A stretch of DNA of 64,000 bases from Cupriavidus necator N-1 (lineage in GTDB: Bacteria > Pseudomonadota > Gammaproteobacteria > Burkholderiales > Burkholderiaceae). This document shows positions 26,470-34,701 of this stretch, one piece after another. The notes under the pieces are model-generated. The model was not told the DNA's origin and ran no database searches. It was given only the letters and a program-made list of their open reading frames with translations. How positions within the stretch are numbered: the stretch's first letter is position 1; every line of letters starts with the position of its first letter. A program made the position numbers and the translations under genes. Location of the stretch: assembly GCF_000219215.1 (NCBI RefSeq), contig NC_015726.1:310001-374000 (forward strand). Reading direction: 5' to 3'.

Positions 26470-27771
26470 ATGGATATGGTCCCGCATCTCATCACCGCGC
26501 TGAACGGTCCGCTGCTCGAACTGGAAAAGAAGATCCTGGACGCCACGCCGTCTATCGAGCGCTGGTTCAGACTGGAATGGCAGGAGCATACCCCTCCGTT
26601 CTACTGCTCGGTGGACCTGCGCAATGCCGGCTTCAAGCTGGCGCCGGTCGATACCAACCTGTTCCCGGGCGGCTTCAACAACCTGGCCCCGGAAATGCTG
26701 CCGCTGGCGGTGCAGGCGGCGATGGCGGCGATCGAGAAGATCTGCCCGGACGCCAAGAACCTGCTGTTGATCCCCGAGCGGCATACCCGCAACATGTTCT
26801 ACCTGCAGAACGTGGCGCGGCTGTCGCTGATCATGCGCCAGGCGGGCCTGAACGTGCGCCTGGGCTCGCTCTCCGAGGAAATCACCGAACCGACCCCGAT
26901 CGAGCTGCCCGATGGCCAGACCCTGGTGGTCGAGCCGCTGGCGCGCCTGGGCACCAAGGGCCGCCGGCTGGGGCTGAAGGACTTCGACCCCTGTTCGATC
27001 CTGCTGAACAACGACCTGTCGGCCGGCATCCCGCCGATCCTGGAAAACATCAACGAGCAGTACCTGCTGCCGCCGCTGCACGCCGGCTGGTCCACGCGCC
27101 GCAAGAGCAGCCACTTTGCCGCCTATGACGAGGTGGCCAAGAAGTTCGCCAAGCTGATCGACATCGACCAGTGGATGGTCAACCCGTACTTCGCCCGCTG
27201 CTCCGGCGTGGACTTCCACGAGCGCGTGGGCGAGGAAGAACTGGCCGACGCGGTCGAGGGCGTGCTCAAGAAGATCGCCAAGAAGTATCGCGAGTACGGC
27301 ATCAAGGAGACGCCGTACGTGGTAGTCAAGGCCGATGCCGGCACCTACGGCATGGGCATCATGACCGTGCGCGACCCGTCCGAGGTCAAGGGCCTGAACC
27401 GGAAGGAGCGCAACAAGATGAGCGTCGTCAAGGAAGGCCTGGAGGTCAGCGACGTCATCATCCAGGAAGGCGTGCACACCTTCGAGAAGGTCAATGAAGC
27501 GGTGGCCGAGCCGGTGGTGTACATGATCGACCGCTACGTGGTCGGCGGCTTCTACCGCGTGCACACGGGCCGTGGCAACGACGAAAACCTGAACGCGCCG
27601 GGCATGCATTTCGTGCCGCTGGCGTTTGCCCCGAACGGCATCCCTGACAGCCACGCCAAGCCCGGCGCGGCCGTCCCCAACCGGTTCTACATGTACGGCG
27701 TGGTGGCGCGGCTGGCGCTACTGGCGGCGTCGCTGGAACTCGAGAAAACCGACCCGAACCCGATCCTGTGA
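26470..27771 (+). CDS. gshA: glutamate--cysteine ligase
   Basis: A 433-residue enzyme of the betaproteobacterial GshA type, which joins glutamate and cysteine to gamma-glutamylcysteine, the first and limiting step of glutathione synthesis. Typical segments: FYCSVDLRNAGFKLAPVDTN, FPGGFNNLAPEM, LLIPERHTRN, and YVVVKADAGTYGMGIMTV, a nucleotide-binding glycine-rich loop. It is followed nine bases later by gshB. ATG 26470 is used; another ATG lies two codons on. A TACAAT box at 26435-26440 is a likely -10 element. Confidence 0.93.
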   Translation: MDMVPHLITALNGPLLELEKKILDATPSIERWFRLEWQEHTPPFYCSVDLRNAGFKLAPVDTNLFPGGFNNLAPEMLPLAVQAAMAAIEKICPDAKNLLLIPERHTRNMFYLQNVARLSLIMRQAGLNVRLGSLSEEITEPTPIELPDGQTLVVEPLARLGTKGRRLGLKDFDPCSILLNNDLSAGIPPILENINEQYLLPPLHAGWSTRRKSSHFAAYDEVAKKFAKLIDIDQWMVNPYFARCSGVDFHERVGEEELADAVEGVLKKIAKKYREYGIKETPYVVVKADAGTYGMGIMTVRDPSEVKGLNRKERNKMSVVKEGLEVSDVIIQEGVHTFEKVNEAVAEPVVYMIDRYVVGGFYRVHTGRGNDENLNAPGMHFVPLAFAPNGIPDSHAKPGAAVPNRFYMYGVVARLALLAASLELEKTDPNPIL

Positions 27772-27779
27772 CGAGCCCA

Positions 27780-28748
27780 ATGCGCATCCTCTTCATCACT
27801 GACCCGCTGGAGACCTTCAAGACCTACAAGGACTCCACCTACGCCATGATGACCGAGGCCGCCGCGCGCGGCCACGAGCTGTACTGGTGCCTGCAGCCGC
27901 AGCTGGCGCTGTCCGGCCGCACGGTCGAGGCCGTGGCCACGCGCCTGCACCTGACCGGCGAGACCAGCGACGCCGACCACAGCGCCTGGTACCGCGAGGG
28001 CAACAGCGCGCTGGAGCCGCTGTCGGCCTTCGACGCGGTGCTGATGCGCAAGGACCCGCCCTTCGACATGGAGTACGTCACCAGCACCTGGCTGCTGGAG
28101 CTGGCCGAGTCGCAGGGCGCGCGCGTGTTCAACAAGCCGCGCGCGATCCGCGACCATTCCGAGAAGCTGGCCATTGCCCAGTACCCGGAATACATCACGC
28201 CGACGCTGGTCACGCGCGACCTGGCGCGCATCCGCGACTTCCACGCCGAGCATCGCGACATCATCGTCAAGCCGCTGGACGGCATGGGCGGCATGGGGGT
28301 GTTCCGCGTCGGCGCTGACGGCATGAACCTGGCCGCGATCGTCGAGACGCTGGGCCACGACGGCGCCCGCACGCTGATGGTGCAGCGCTATATCCCGGCG
28401 ATCAAGGACGGCGACAAGCGCATCCTGCTGATCGGCGGCGTGCCGGTGCCGTATTCGCTGGCGCGCGTGCCGATGGCCGGCGAAGTGCGCGGCAACCTGG
28501 CTGCCGGCGGCACCGGCCGCGCGCAGGAACTGAGCACCCGCGACCGCGAGATCGCCGAAGCACTGGCGCCGGGGCTGTGGGAGCAGGGCCTGCTGCTGGT
28601 GGGCCTGGACGTCATCGGCGACTACCTGACCGAGGTCAATGTGACGAGTCCGACCTGTTTTCAGGAGATCACCCAGCAAACCGGTTTCCATGTGGCGGCG
28701 ATGTTCATCGACGCGCTGGAGCACGCCGTCGACGCTGCCGGCCGCTGA
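27780..28748 (+). CDS. gshB: glutathione synthetase
   Basis: A 322-residue ATP-grasp enzyme that adds glycine to gamma-glutamylcysteine. It opens with MRILFITDPLETFKTYKDST and shows RKDPPFDMEY, the ATP-grasp lysine in DIIVKPLDGMGGMGVFR, QRYIPAIKDGDKRILLIGG, and the metal-binding ending LTEVNVTSPTCFQEI. It directly follows gshA (GTG at 27768 overlapping the gshA stop is an alternative start). Length is normal (about 315-320). Confidence 0.95.
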   Translation: MRILFITDPLETFKTYKDSTYAMMTEAAARGHELYWCLQPQLALSGRTVEAVATRLHLTGETSDADHSAWYREGNSALEPLSAFDAVLMRKDPPFDMEYVTSTWLLELAESQGARVFNKPRAIRDHSEKLAIAQYPEYITPTLVTRDLARIRDFHAEHRDIIVKPLDGMGGMGVFRVGADGMNLAAIVETLGHDGARTLMVQRYIPAIKDGDKRILLIGGVPVPYSLARVPMAGEVRGNLAAGGTGRAQELSTRDREIAEALAPGLWEQGLLLVGLDVIGDYLTEVNVTSPTCFQEITQQTGFHVAAMFIDALEHAVDAAGR

Positions 28749-28815
28749 GCCGGGCCGGCAGCGGGAGCGCGGGGGCCGCCTGCTACAATCGGGGCAATCC
28801 AACGGATTCACCATC

Positions 28816-29271
28816 ATGGCAGGCATTCTGATCATCGCGCACACGCCGCTGGCTTCGGCCCTGCGCGATTGCGCCGCCCACGTCTACTGCGGCCAGCCGC
28901 AGCGGCTGGAAGCCATCGACGTCCTTCCCGATGCCGATCCCGCCGTCGTGCTGGCCGAGGCCAGGCGCCGGCTGGCTGCCATCTGCGAAGACAACGGCGC
29001 GCTGGTCCTCACCGATATCTTCGGCGCCACCCCCGCCAATATCGCCGCACGCCTGGCCGAGCCGGGCCGCGTGCGCGTGCTGGCCGGCGTCAACCTTCCC
29101 ATGCTCGTGCGCGCGATCTGCTACCGGGGCGAAAAGCTCGACCAGCTGGCCACCAAGGCCCTGGCCGGCGGCTCGCAGGGTGTGCTGCAGGTCGGCACCA
29201 CGACTGTCCAGAACCAAACCGCAAACCATCCCGACAAATATGCTGCAGAGGGACACCACCATCATCAATAA
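28816..29271 (+). CDS. PTS EIIA component, mannose family (regulatory PTS)
   Basis: A 151-residue cytoplasmic EIIA of the mannose/fructose/sorbose class. The phosphorylation site is His9 in GILIIAHTPLA; further landmarks are LVLTDIFGATPANIA and VLAGVNLPMLVRAICYR. No matching EIIB or EIIC membrane components lie nearby, so this is probably part of a regulatory phosphorelay with the next two genes rather than sugar import. The last residues are His-rich (GHHHHQ), a betaproteobacterial habit. Its 3' end overlaps the HPr gene by 32 bp. A TACAAT box at 28784-28789 is a plausible -10 element. Confidence 0.9.
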   Translation: MAGILIIAHTPLASALRDCAAHVYCGQPQRLEAIDVLPDADPAVVLAEARRRLAAICEDNGALVLTDIFGATPANIAARLAEPGRVRVLAGVNLPMLVRAICYRGEKLDQLATKALAGGSQGVLQVGTTTVQNQTANHPDKYAAEGHHHHQ

Positions 29272-29509
29272 GCTTGGACTGCATGCACGCGCGTCCGCCA
29301 AGCTGACCCAGCTCGCCGGCAACTTTGTCAGCCAGGTCAAGATGTCCCGCAATGGTCGCCAGGTCGACGCCAAGAGCATCATGGGCGTCATGATGCTGGC
29401 CGCCGGGATCGGCTCGACGGTGACCCTCGAGACCGACGGACCCGACGAGCAGGAGGCGATGGACGCGCTGCTGGCGCTGATCGCCAACCGCTTTGGCGAG
29501 GGAGAGTGA
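29240..29509 (+). CDS. ptsH: HPr phosphocarrier protein
   Basis: An 89-residue HPr. The active-site His15 is in LGLHARASAKL and the regulatory Ser region is KSIMGVMMLAAG. Length is typical. It accepts phosphate from EI and passes it to EIIA. Translation starts inside the end of the EIIA gene (32-bp overlap), and the gene is followed 49 bp later by ptsI. The overlap suggests coordinated translation. Confidence 0.94.
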   Translation: MLQRDTTIINKLGLHARASAKLTQLAGNFVSQVKMSRNGRQVDAKSIMGVMMLAAGIGSTVTLETDGPDEQEAMDALLALIANRFGEGE

Positions 29510-29558
29510 GGCCGGCGGCCTCGACCCGAATTCTTAAACGTTCCTGACGGAGCGGTAC

Positions 29559-31331
29559 ATGCCTTTCGCCCTGCACGGCATCCCGGTCTCGCGCGGCGTC
29601 GCCATCGGGCGCGCGCACCTGCTTGCGCCCGCGGCGCTGGATGTGTCGCACTACCTGGTCGATGAAGACCAGCTCGACGCCGAGGTCGAACGGCTGCGCG
29701 CCGCGCGCGCCGCGGTGCGCGCGGAACTGGTCGCGCTCAAGCGCGACCTGCCGCGTGACGCGCCCGAGGAGCTGGGCGCGTTCCTGGACGTGCACGCGAT
29801 GATCCTCGACGACGAGGCGCTGGCGCGCGAGCCCGAGGCCCTGATCCGGGGCCGGCGCTACAACGCGGAGTGGGCACTTACCACGCGCCTCGAAGAGCTG
29901 ATGCGCCAGTTCGACGAGATCGAGGATGAATACCTGCGCGAGCGCAAGACCGATATCCGGCAGGTGGTCGAGCGCATCCTGAAGGCGCTGGCCGGGGCCC
30001 CGGTGCTGGTGCCAGCGCCGGTACCGGCGCTGGCCGCCGACGGCGAGGCCGCGACCGGGGTGATCGTGGTGGCCCACGATATCTCCCCGGCCGACATGCT
30101 GCAGTTCCGCCATACGATCTTCCACGGCTTCGTCACCGACATGGGCGGGCGCACCTCGCATACCGCCATCGTCGCGCGCAGCCTGGACATCCCGGCCGCG
30201 GTCGGCGTGCAGAGCGCGAGCGAGCTGATCCGCCAGGACGACTGGATCATCATCGATGGCGATGCCGGGCTGGTGATCGTCGACCCGACCGCCATCATCC
30301 TGGAAGAGTACCGCCACCGGCAGAGCGAGCGCGCGCTGGAAAAGAAGCGCCTGCAGCGGCTGCGGCATACCCCGGCGGTGACGCTGGACGGGCTGGAGAT
30401 CGACCTGCTGGCCAATATCGAGATGGCCGAGGATGCCGGCGCGGCGCTGTCGGCCGGCGCGGTCGGCGTGGGCCTGTTCCGCTCTGAATTCCTGTTCATG
30501 AACCGGCGCGACGAGCTGCCGGGCGAAGACGAGCAGTTCCAGGCCTATCGCGGCGCGGTCGATGCCATGCACGGGCTGCCGGTGACCATCCGCACCATCG
30601 ACATCGGCGCCGACAAGCCGCTCGATGCCCGGGGCGACGGCCGCAGCGATGACTTCGAGACCGCGCTGAACCCGGCGCTGGGTCTGCGCGCGATCCGCTG
30701 GTCGCTGTCCGAGCCGGGCATGTTCCTGACCCAGCTGCGCGCGCTGCTGCGGGCTTCGGCCTTCGGCCCGGTGCGGCTGCTGGTGCCGATGCTTGCGCAC
30801 GCCAGCGAGATCGACCAGACCCTGGCGCTGATCGCCAAGGCCAAGCGCCAGCTCGACGAGCGCGGCGAGGCCTACGATCCGGGCATGAAGGTCGGCGCCA
30901 TGATCGAGATCCCGGCGGCGGTGCTGCTGCTGCCGCTGTTCCTGCGCAAGATGGACTTCCTGTCCATCGGCACCAACGACCTGATCCAGTACACGCTGGC
31001 CATCGACCGCGCCGACAACGCGGTGGCGCACCTGTTCGACCCGCTGCACCCGGCGGTGCTGCAGCTGGTGGCGCGCACCATCCGCGAGGCCAACCGCGCC
31101 GGCGTGCCGGTGGCCGTGTGCGGCGAAATGGCGGGCGACCCGTCCATGACCCGGCTGCTGCTGGGCATGGGGCTGCGCGAGTTCTCGATGCACCCGGCGC
31201 AGCTGCTGCGGGTCAAGCAGGAGATCCTGCATGCCCACTGCGAACGGCTCGAGCCGTTGGTCGACCAGGTCCTGCAGGCCTACGATCCGGACGAGCAGGC
31301 GACCGCTCTGCGGCAGCTGGCACGACCATAA
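29559..31331 (+). CDS. ptsI: phosphoenolpyruvate--protein phosphotransferase (EI)
   Basis: A 590-residue EI that starts the phosphorelay by transferring phosphate from PEP to HPr. N-terminal HPr-binding domain (LHGIPVSRGVAIGRAHL), phosphohistidine in GGRTSHTAIVARSL, linker, then the PEP-binding TIM barrel: EFLFMNRRDELPGEDEQ, TIRTIDIGADKP, IGTNDLIQYTLAIDRADN and the Cys in AVCGEMAGDP. Slightly longer than E. coli EI (575) because of an Ala/Pro-rich insert near residue 150. Last gene of the EIIA-HPr-EI unit. Confidence 0.96.
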   Translation: MPFALHGIPVSRGVAIGRAHLLAPAALDVSHYLVDEDQLDAEVERLRAARAAVRAELVALKRDLPRDAPEELGAFLDVHAMILDDEALAREPEALIRGRRYNAEWALTTRLEELMRQFDEIEDEYLRERKTDIRQVVERILKALAGAPVLVPAPVPALAADGEAATGVIVVAHDISPADMLQFRHTIFHGFVTDMGGRTSHTAIVARSLDIPAAVGVQSASELIRQDDWIIIDGDAGLVIVDPTAIILEEYRHRQSERALEKKRLQRLRHTPAVTLDGLEIDLLANIEMAEDAGAALSAGAVGVGLFRSEFLFMNRRDELPGEDEQFQAYRGAVDAMHGLPVTIRTIDIGADKPLDARGDGRSDDFETALNPALGLRAIRWSLSEPGMFLTQLRALLRASAFGPVRLLVPMLAHASEIDQTLALIAKAKRQLDERGEAYDPGMKVGAMIEIPAAVLLLPLFLRKMDFLSIGTNDLIQYTLAIDRADNAVAHLFDPLHPAVLQLVARTIREANRAGVPVAVCGEMAGDPSMTRLLLGMGLREFSMHPAQLLRVKQEILHAHCERLEPLVDQVLQAYDPDEQATALRQLARP

Positions 31332-31358
31332 AGCCATCAGGGTTTTCTGGTGCAGCAG

Positions 31359-31416
31359 GGCGGCTGATGCAGCACTTTAATAAGCTGGAAAGTGCCGCCT
31401 CAGCCGCCTTCTTTTT
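31359..31416 (+). terminator. nested-stem intrinsic terminator after ptsI
   Basis: Outer arms GGCGGCTGA and TCAGCCGCC enclose inner arms GCACTTT and AAAGTGC; a TTCTTTTT tail follows. It lies 28 bp after the ptsI stop codon. Confidence 0.8.
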
Positions 31417-31459
31417 GCATCCTGTGGCGTCTACCCGACCTCTTCCTATGTGGCTTAAT

Positions 31460-31478
31460 GGGAATTGTTATCATTATT
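31460..31478 (+). promoter_or_regulatory. Fur-box-like operator upstream of bfd
   Basis: The 19-mer GGGAATTGTTATCATTATT agrees with the palindromic Fur consensus at 13 of 19 positions and stands out as AT-rich in GC-rich DNA. It lies 68 bp before the bfd start codon. Iron-responsive control of the bfd-bfr pair would be expected. Confidence 0.6.
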
Positions 31479-31545
31479 GATCTCTGATATTCTGACGTTC
31501 ATTCGCAGTGGCATGCCGGTGCCACGCGCCCCACAGGAGGGAGTT

Positions 31546-31851
31546 GTGTACGTCTGTATCTGCAACCAGATCACCGATCGTGAGATTCACGGTGCTGCAC
31601 ACCTGGGCATCGAAACCCTCGACGAACTGGCCGAAACGCTTGGTGTCGGCACGTGCTGCGGCCGCTGCCGCGACTGCGCGCAGCAGGTGTTGCAGGAAGG
31701 CGTGGCAGCAGTGCGCAACGTCACCGTGGCGACCCTCGCCAACATCCAGGTTGTGGAGATTTCTTCCTGTTCCGCATCGGGCCCATGTACCATAATGGAC
31801 ACTCGGGACCCGGCAGTCGCGAACGACCAGCGCAAGGCGCTGGTGGCCTGA
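31546..31851 (+). CDS. bfd: bacterioferritin-associated ferredoxin (Bfd-like)
   Basis: A 101-residue (2Fe-2S) protein. The cluster site is C-x-C (VCICNQITD) plus a C-x-x-C pair in GTCCGRCRDCAQQV, the BFD-domain pattern. Bfd releases iron from bacterioferritin by reducing its core. The protein is about 35 residues longer than E. coli Bfd; the extra tail has two more Cys residues (SSCSASGPC). GTG 31546 with a strong AGGAGGGA Shine-Dalgarno is the likely start. The bacterioferritin gene follows 126 bp downstream. Confidence 0.9.
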   Translation: MYVCICNQITDREIHGAAHLGIETLDELAETLGVGTCCGRCRDCAQQVLQEGVAAVRNVTVATLANIQVVEISSCSASGPCTIMDTRDPAVANDQRKALVA

Positions 31852-31977
31852 ACGCGCCCATGAACTGAAGATCCGGTTCACGGCGCGCTTTTGCGCTTTT
31901 TCCTTTTTCACTGACTGCACGGCGCCATTGGCGCCGTTTCGTGTTTTTGCGCGGGCCCGGTGCAACAGGAGCCGCCA
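31852..31977. other. bfd-bfr intergenic gap
   Basis: 126 bp between bfd and bfr. Two GC-rich inverted pieces (GGCGCCATT-GGCGCC) are visible, but no clear promoter or terminator. Likely untranslated part of one mRNA. Confidence 0.4.
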
Positions 31978-32457
31978 ATGAAAGGTGACAAGAAGGTCAT
32001 CCAGCATCTGAACGCCCAGCTCAAGAACGAGCTGACCGCGATCAACCAGTATTTCCTGCACGCCCGCATGTATCGCCACTGGGGCCTGAAGAAGCTCGGC
32101 GAGGTGGAGTACAAGGAATCGATCGGCGAAATGAAGCACGCCGACCGCCTGATCGAGCGCATCCTGATGCTGGACGGCCTGCCCAACCTGCAGGACCTGC
32201 ACAAGCTGCTGCTCGGCGAAGACACGCCCGAAATGCTCAAGTGCGACCTGAAGCTCGAGCAGACCGCGCACGCCACCGTCAAGGAAGGCATCGCCTACTG
32301 CGAATCCGTGGGCGATTACGTCAGCCGCGAAATCCTGGTCGATATCCTCACCGATACGGAGGAACATATCGAATACCTGGAAACGCAGCTGGACCTGATC
32401 GACAAGGTCGGGCTGCAGAACTACCTGCAGTCGCAGTTGGAGCCGGGCGAGCAATAA
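31978..32457 (+). CDS. bfr: bacterioferritin
   Basis: A 159-residue ferritin-like protein that forms a 24-mer iron store. Ferroxidase ligands are visible: Glu18 ([10 protein letters not shown]), Glu51 and His54 ([13 protein letters not shown]), Glu94, and Glu127/His130 ([10 protein letters not shown]). Met52 in EMKHAD is the heme ligand, so this is the heme-binding type. Start ATG 31978 follows AGGAGCC; an alternative start is six codons upstream. It is partnered with the upstream bfd. Confidence 0.95.
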   Translation: MKGDKKVIQHLNAQLKNELTAINQYFLHARMYRHWGLKKLGEVEYKESIGEMKHADRLIERILMLDGLPNLQDLHKLLLGEDTPEMLKCDLKLEQTAHATVKEGIAYCESVGDYVSREILVDILTDTEEHIEYLETQLDLIDKVGLQNYLQSQLEPGEQ

Positions 32458-32648
32458 GCCGGTCTCCGGCGTGGCCGCTCTCGATGAGCGGCCCGCCCCA
32501 GCGCGCGGCGCCATTCGGCATCGCCGTTTTGCTCGCCTGTTGGCAGTAACCCTTCTCATTCCAATTCCTGTCTTCATCCAGGCGTCGCTGGCGGGCAAAG
32601 GCTCCTGTCCCGCCACGGCGCCGCGCGGAACTCACCCTATGACCAGTG

Positions 32649-33752
32649 ATGCGCCCTGACACCGCGGACTTCCGCACCCTGTTCCTCAGCGGCGTGGCCA
32701 TGCTTGACGTGCGCGCGCCGCTGGAATTCGCGCGCGGGGCCTTCCCCGGCGCGGTCAACCTGCCGCTGATGGACGATGCCGAGCGCCATGAGGTGGGTCT
32801 GTGCTATGCGCAGAAGGGCCAGCAGGCGGCAATCGAACTTGGCCACCAGCTGGTGTCGGGCCTGCGCAAGGCGGCGCGGATCGCAGCCTGGGCGGAGTTT
32901 GCGCGCGCGCATCCGGACGGCTACCTGTATTGCTTCCGCGGCGGGCTGCGCTCGCAGCTGGTGCAGCAATGGCTGCACGCGGCCGGTGTCGATTACCCCC
33001 GCGTGACTGGCGGCTACAAGGCGATGCGCGGCTTTCTGATCGAGACCACCGATGCTGCGGCGGCGGAGCAGCAGTGGTTCGTGCTGGGCGGCCTGACCGG
33101 CAGCGGCAAGACCGATGTGCTGGCCGACGTGCCCGCCGCGATCGACCTCGAAGGCCATGCGCGGCACCGCGGCTCGGCCTTCGGGCGGCGCGCGCTGGCG
33201 CAGCCGCCGCAGATCGATTTCGAGAACGCACTGGCCATCGACGTACTGCGGCATATTGACGCAGGCTGGCGCGCGCTGGTGGTGGAGGACGAGGGCCGCT
33301 ATATCGGCAGCCGCGACGTGCCGCAGGCGCTGACACAGCGCATGCAGGCCAGCCCGCTGGTGTGGCTGGACGCGTCGTTCGATGAACGCGTGGAGCGCGT
33401 GCTGCGCGACTATGTGCAAGGGCTGTCGGCGGAGTTCATCGCCGAGAAGGGCAGCACGGAAGGCTTCGAAGCCTACGCCACGCGCCTGCGCGAGGCCATG
33501 GCCGGGATCTCGCCGCGGCTGGGCGGCGCCCGCTACGGCAAGCTGTCAGCGTTGCTGGACCAGGCGCTGGCGCAGCAGGCGGAGCGGGGCGAGGTGGATT
33601 TGCACCGCGACTGGATTGCCGTGCTGCTGCGCGAGTACTACGATCCGATGTACGCCTTCCAGCGCGAACAGCGCGAGGCGCGCATCGTCTTTCGCGGCGA
33701 CCGCGCCGCCGTCACCGACTGGCTGCGGGCGCACACGGCGCAGCGGGACTAG
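32649..33752 (+). CDS. selU: tRNA 2-selenouridine synthase
   Basis: A 367-residue enzyme (SelU/MnmH) that replaces the sulfur of 2-thiouridine in the wobble position of some tRNAs by selenium, through a geranylated intermediate. The N-terminal rhodanese domain holds active-site Cys95 in [12 protein letters not shown], and a P-loop ([11 protein letters not shown]) starts the second domain. SelU is normally combined with selenophosphate synthase elsewhere in the genome; no selD is visible here. A GTG at 32646, one codon upstream, could also be used. Confidence 0.93.
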   Translation: MRPDTADFRTLFLSGVAMLDVRAPLEFARGAFPGAVNLPLMDDAERHEVGLCYAQKGQQAAIELGHQLVSGLRKAARIAAWAEFARAHPDGYLYCFRGGLRSQLVQQWLHAAGVDYPRVTGGYKAMRGFLIETTDAAAAEQQWFVLGGLTGSGKTDVLADVPAAIDLEGHARHRGSAFGRRALAQPPQIDFENALAIDVLRHIDAGWRALVVEDEGRYIGSRDVPQALTQRMQASPLVWLDASFDERVERVLRDYVQGLSAEFIAEKGSTEGFEAYATRLREAMAGISPRLGGARYGKLSALLDQALAQQAERGEVDLHRDWIAVLLREYYDPMYAFQREQREARIVFRGDRAAVTDWLRAHTAQRD

Positions 33753-33761
33753 CCTTCGGCT

Positions 33762-34535
33762 TCAGTGCCCGGCGCAGACCGGGCAATCCGGCGTACGTGC
33801 CAGCCGCATCGTGGTCCATTCCATCGACAGCGCATTGACCATCAGCAGCCGGCCCGCCAGGCTCTCGCCGACACCGGCGAGCAGCTTGAGCGCCTCGGCC
33901 GCCTGCACCGTGCCGACCATGCCGACCAGCGGCGCGAACACGCCCATGGTGGCGCAGGCCACTTCCGGCGCGGGTTCGGCCGGCGGGAACAGGCAGGCAT
34001 AACAGGGCGCGTCGGGCTGGCGCCGGTCGAACACGCTGATCTGGCCATCGAAACGCAGCGCCGCGCCTGACACCAGCGGCACCTTGTGGCCCACGCAGGC
34101 GCGGTTGACCGCCTGGCGCGTAGCGAAGTTGTCGCAGCAGTCGAGCACCACGTCGGCCGTGGCGACGAGCTGGTCAAGCTCTGCATCGCCCACGCGCGCG
34201 GGCACCGTCACGATCTCCAGCCCGGGGTTGATGCGCAGCATGCCTTCGCGCGCCGAATCCACCTTGGGACGGCCCACGTTGGCGGTGGTGTGGATGATCT
34301 GGCGCTGCAGGTTGGTCAGGTCGACTTGGTCGTTGTCGACCACCGTGATGCGGCCCACCCCGGCCGAGGCCAGGAACGGCAGCGCGGCCGCGCCCAGGCC
34401 GCCGGCGCCGATCACCAGCGCATGGCCGGCAAGCAGGCGCCGCTGGCCCTCGATGCCGAGCTCGTCCAGCAGGATGTGGCGCGAGTAGCGCAGCAGTTGT
34501 TCGTCGTTGAGGCCGTCGTTCTGGTCGTCGTTCAT
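33762..34535 (-). CDS. HesA/MoeB/ThiF family adenylyltransferase
   Basis: A 257-residue E1-like enzyme that adenylates the C-terminal glycine of a small ubiquitin-like sulfur carrier (MoaD or ThiS). Motifs: RYSRHILLDELGIEGQRRL, nucleotide-binding GAGGLGAAALPFLASAGVG, VDNDQVDLTNLQRQ, DCCDNFATR, and two zinc-binding pairs, CYAC and CPVC. MoeB and ThiF are hard to tell apart by sequence; the neighbouring genes give no decision. It is convergent with selU and downstream of ctpA on the same strand, separated by a terminator. Confidence 0.9.
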   Translation of the reverse strand: MNDDQNDGLNDEQLLRYSRHILLDELGIEGQRRLLAGHALVIGAGGLGAAALPFLASAGVGRITVVDNDQVDLTNLQRQIIHTTANVGRPKVDSAREGMLRINPGLEIVTVPARVGDAELDQLVATADVVLDCCDNFATRQAVNRACVGHKVPLVSGAALRFDGQISVFDRRQPDAPCYACLFPPAEPAPEVACATMGVFAPLVGMVGTVQAAEALKLLAGVGESLAGRLLMVNALSMEWTTMRLARTPDCPVCAGH

Positions 34536-34652
34536 GATGGCTGGCGCGGGGCTGGTGCGGCGCTTCGTGTTGCGGTGAGGGCGGCAGGGCCGGGCAGGTC
34601 ACGCCTGGCATTGTGCTCCAAGTTGCTTTCCCATGCCGGGCGGGCGGGAATG

Positions 34653-34678
34653 AAAAAAGCGGCCCCGCAGGGCCGCTT
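34653..34678 (-). terminator. intrinsic terminator after ctpA
   Basis: Arms AAGCGGCCC and GGGCCGCTT (34657-34678) around CGCA, followed on the minus strand by six T. It lies 24 bp after the ctpA stop codon. Confidence 0.85.
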
Positions 34679-34701
34679 CTGGTGTGGCGCAAGCCCCGGC
34701 T

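Noticed and set aside
30001..30050. Ala/Pro-rich stretch in ptsI as a possible indel site.
   Set aside because: The frame is continuous on both sides and the insert lies at a domain linker; it is probably a natural variation.
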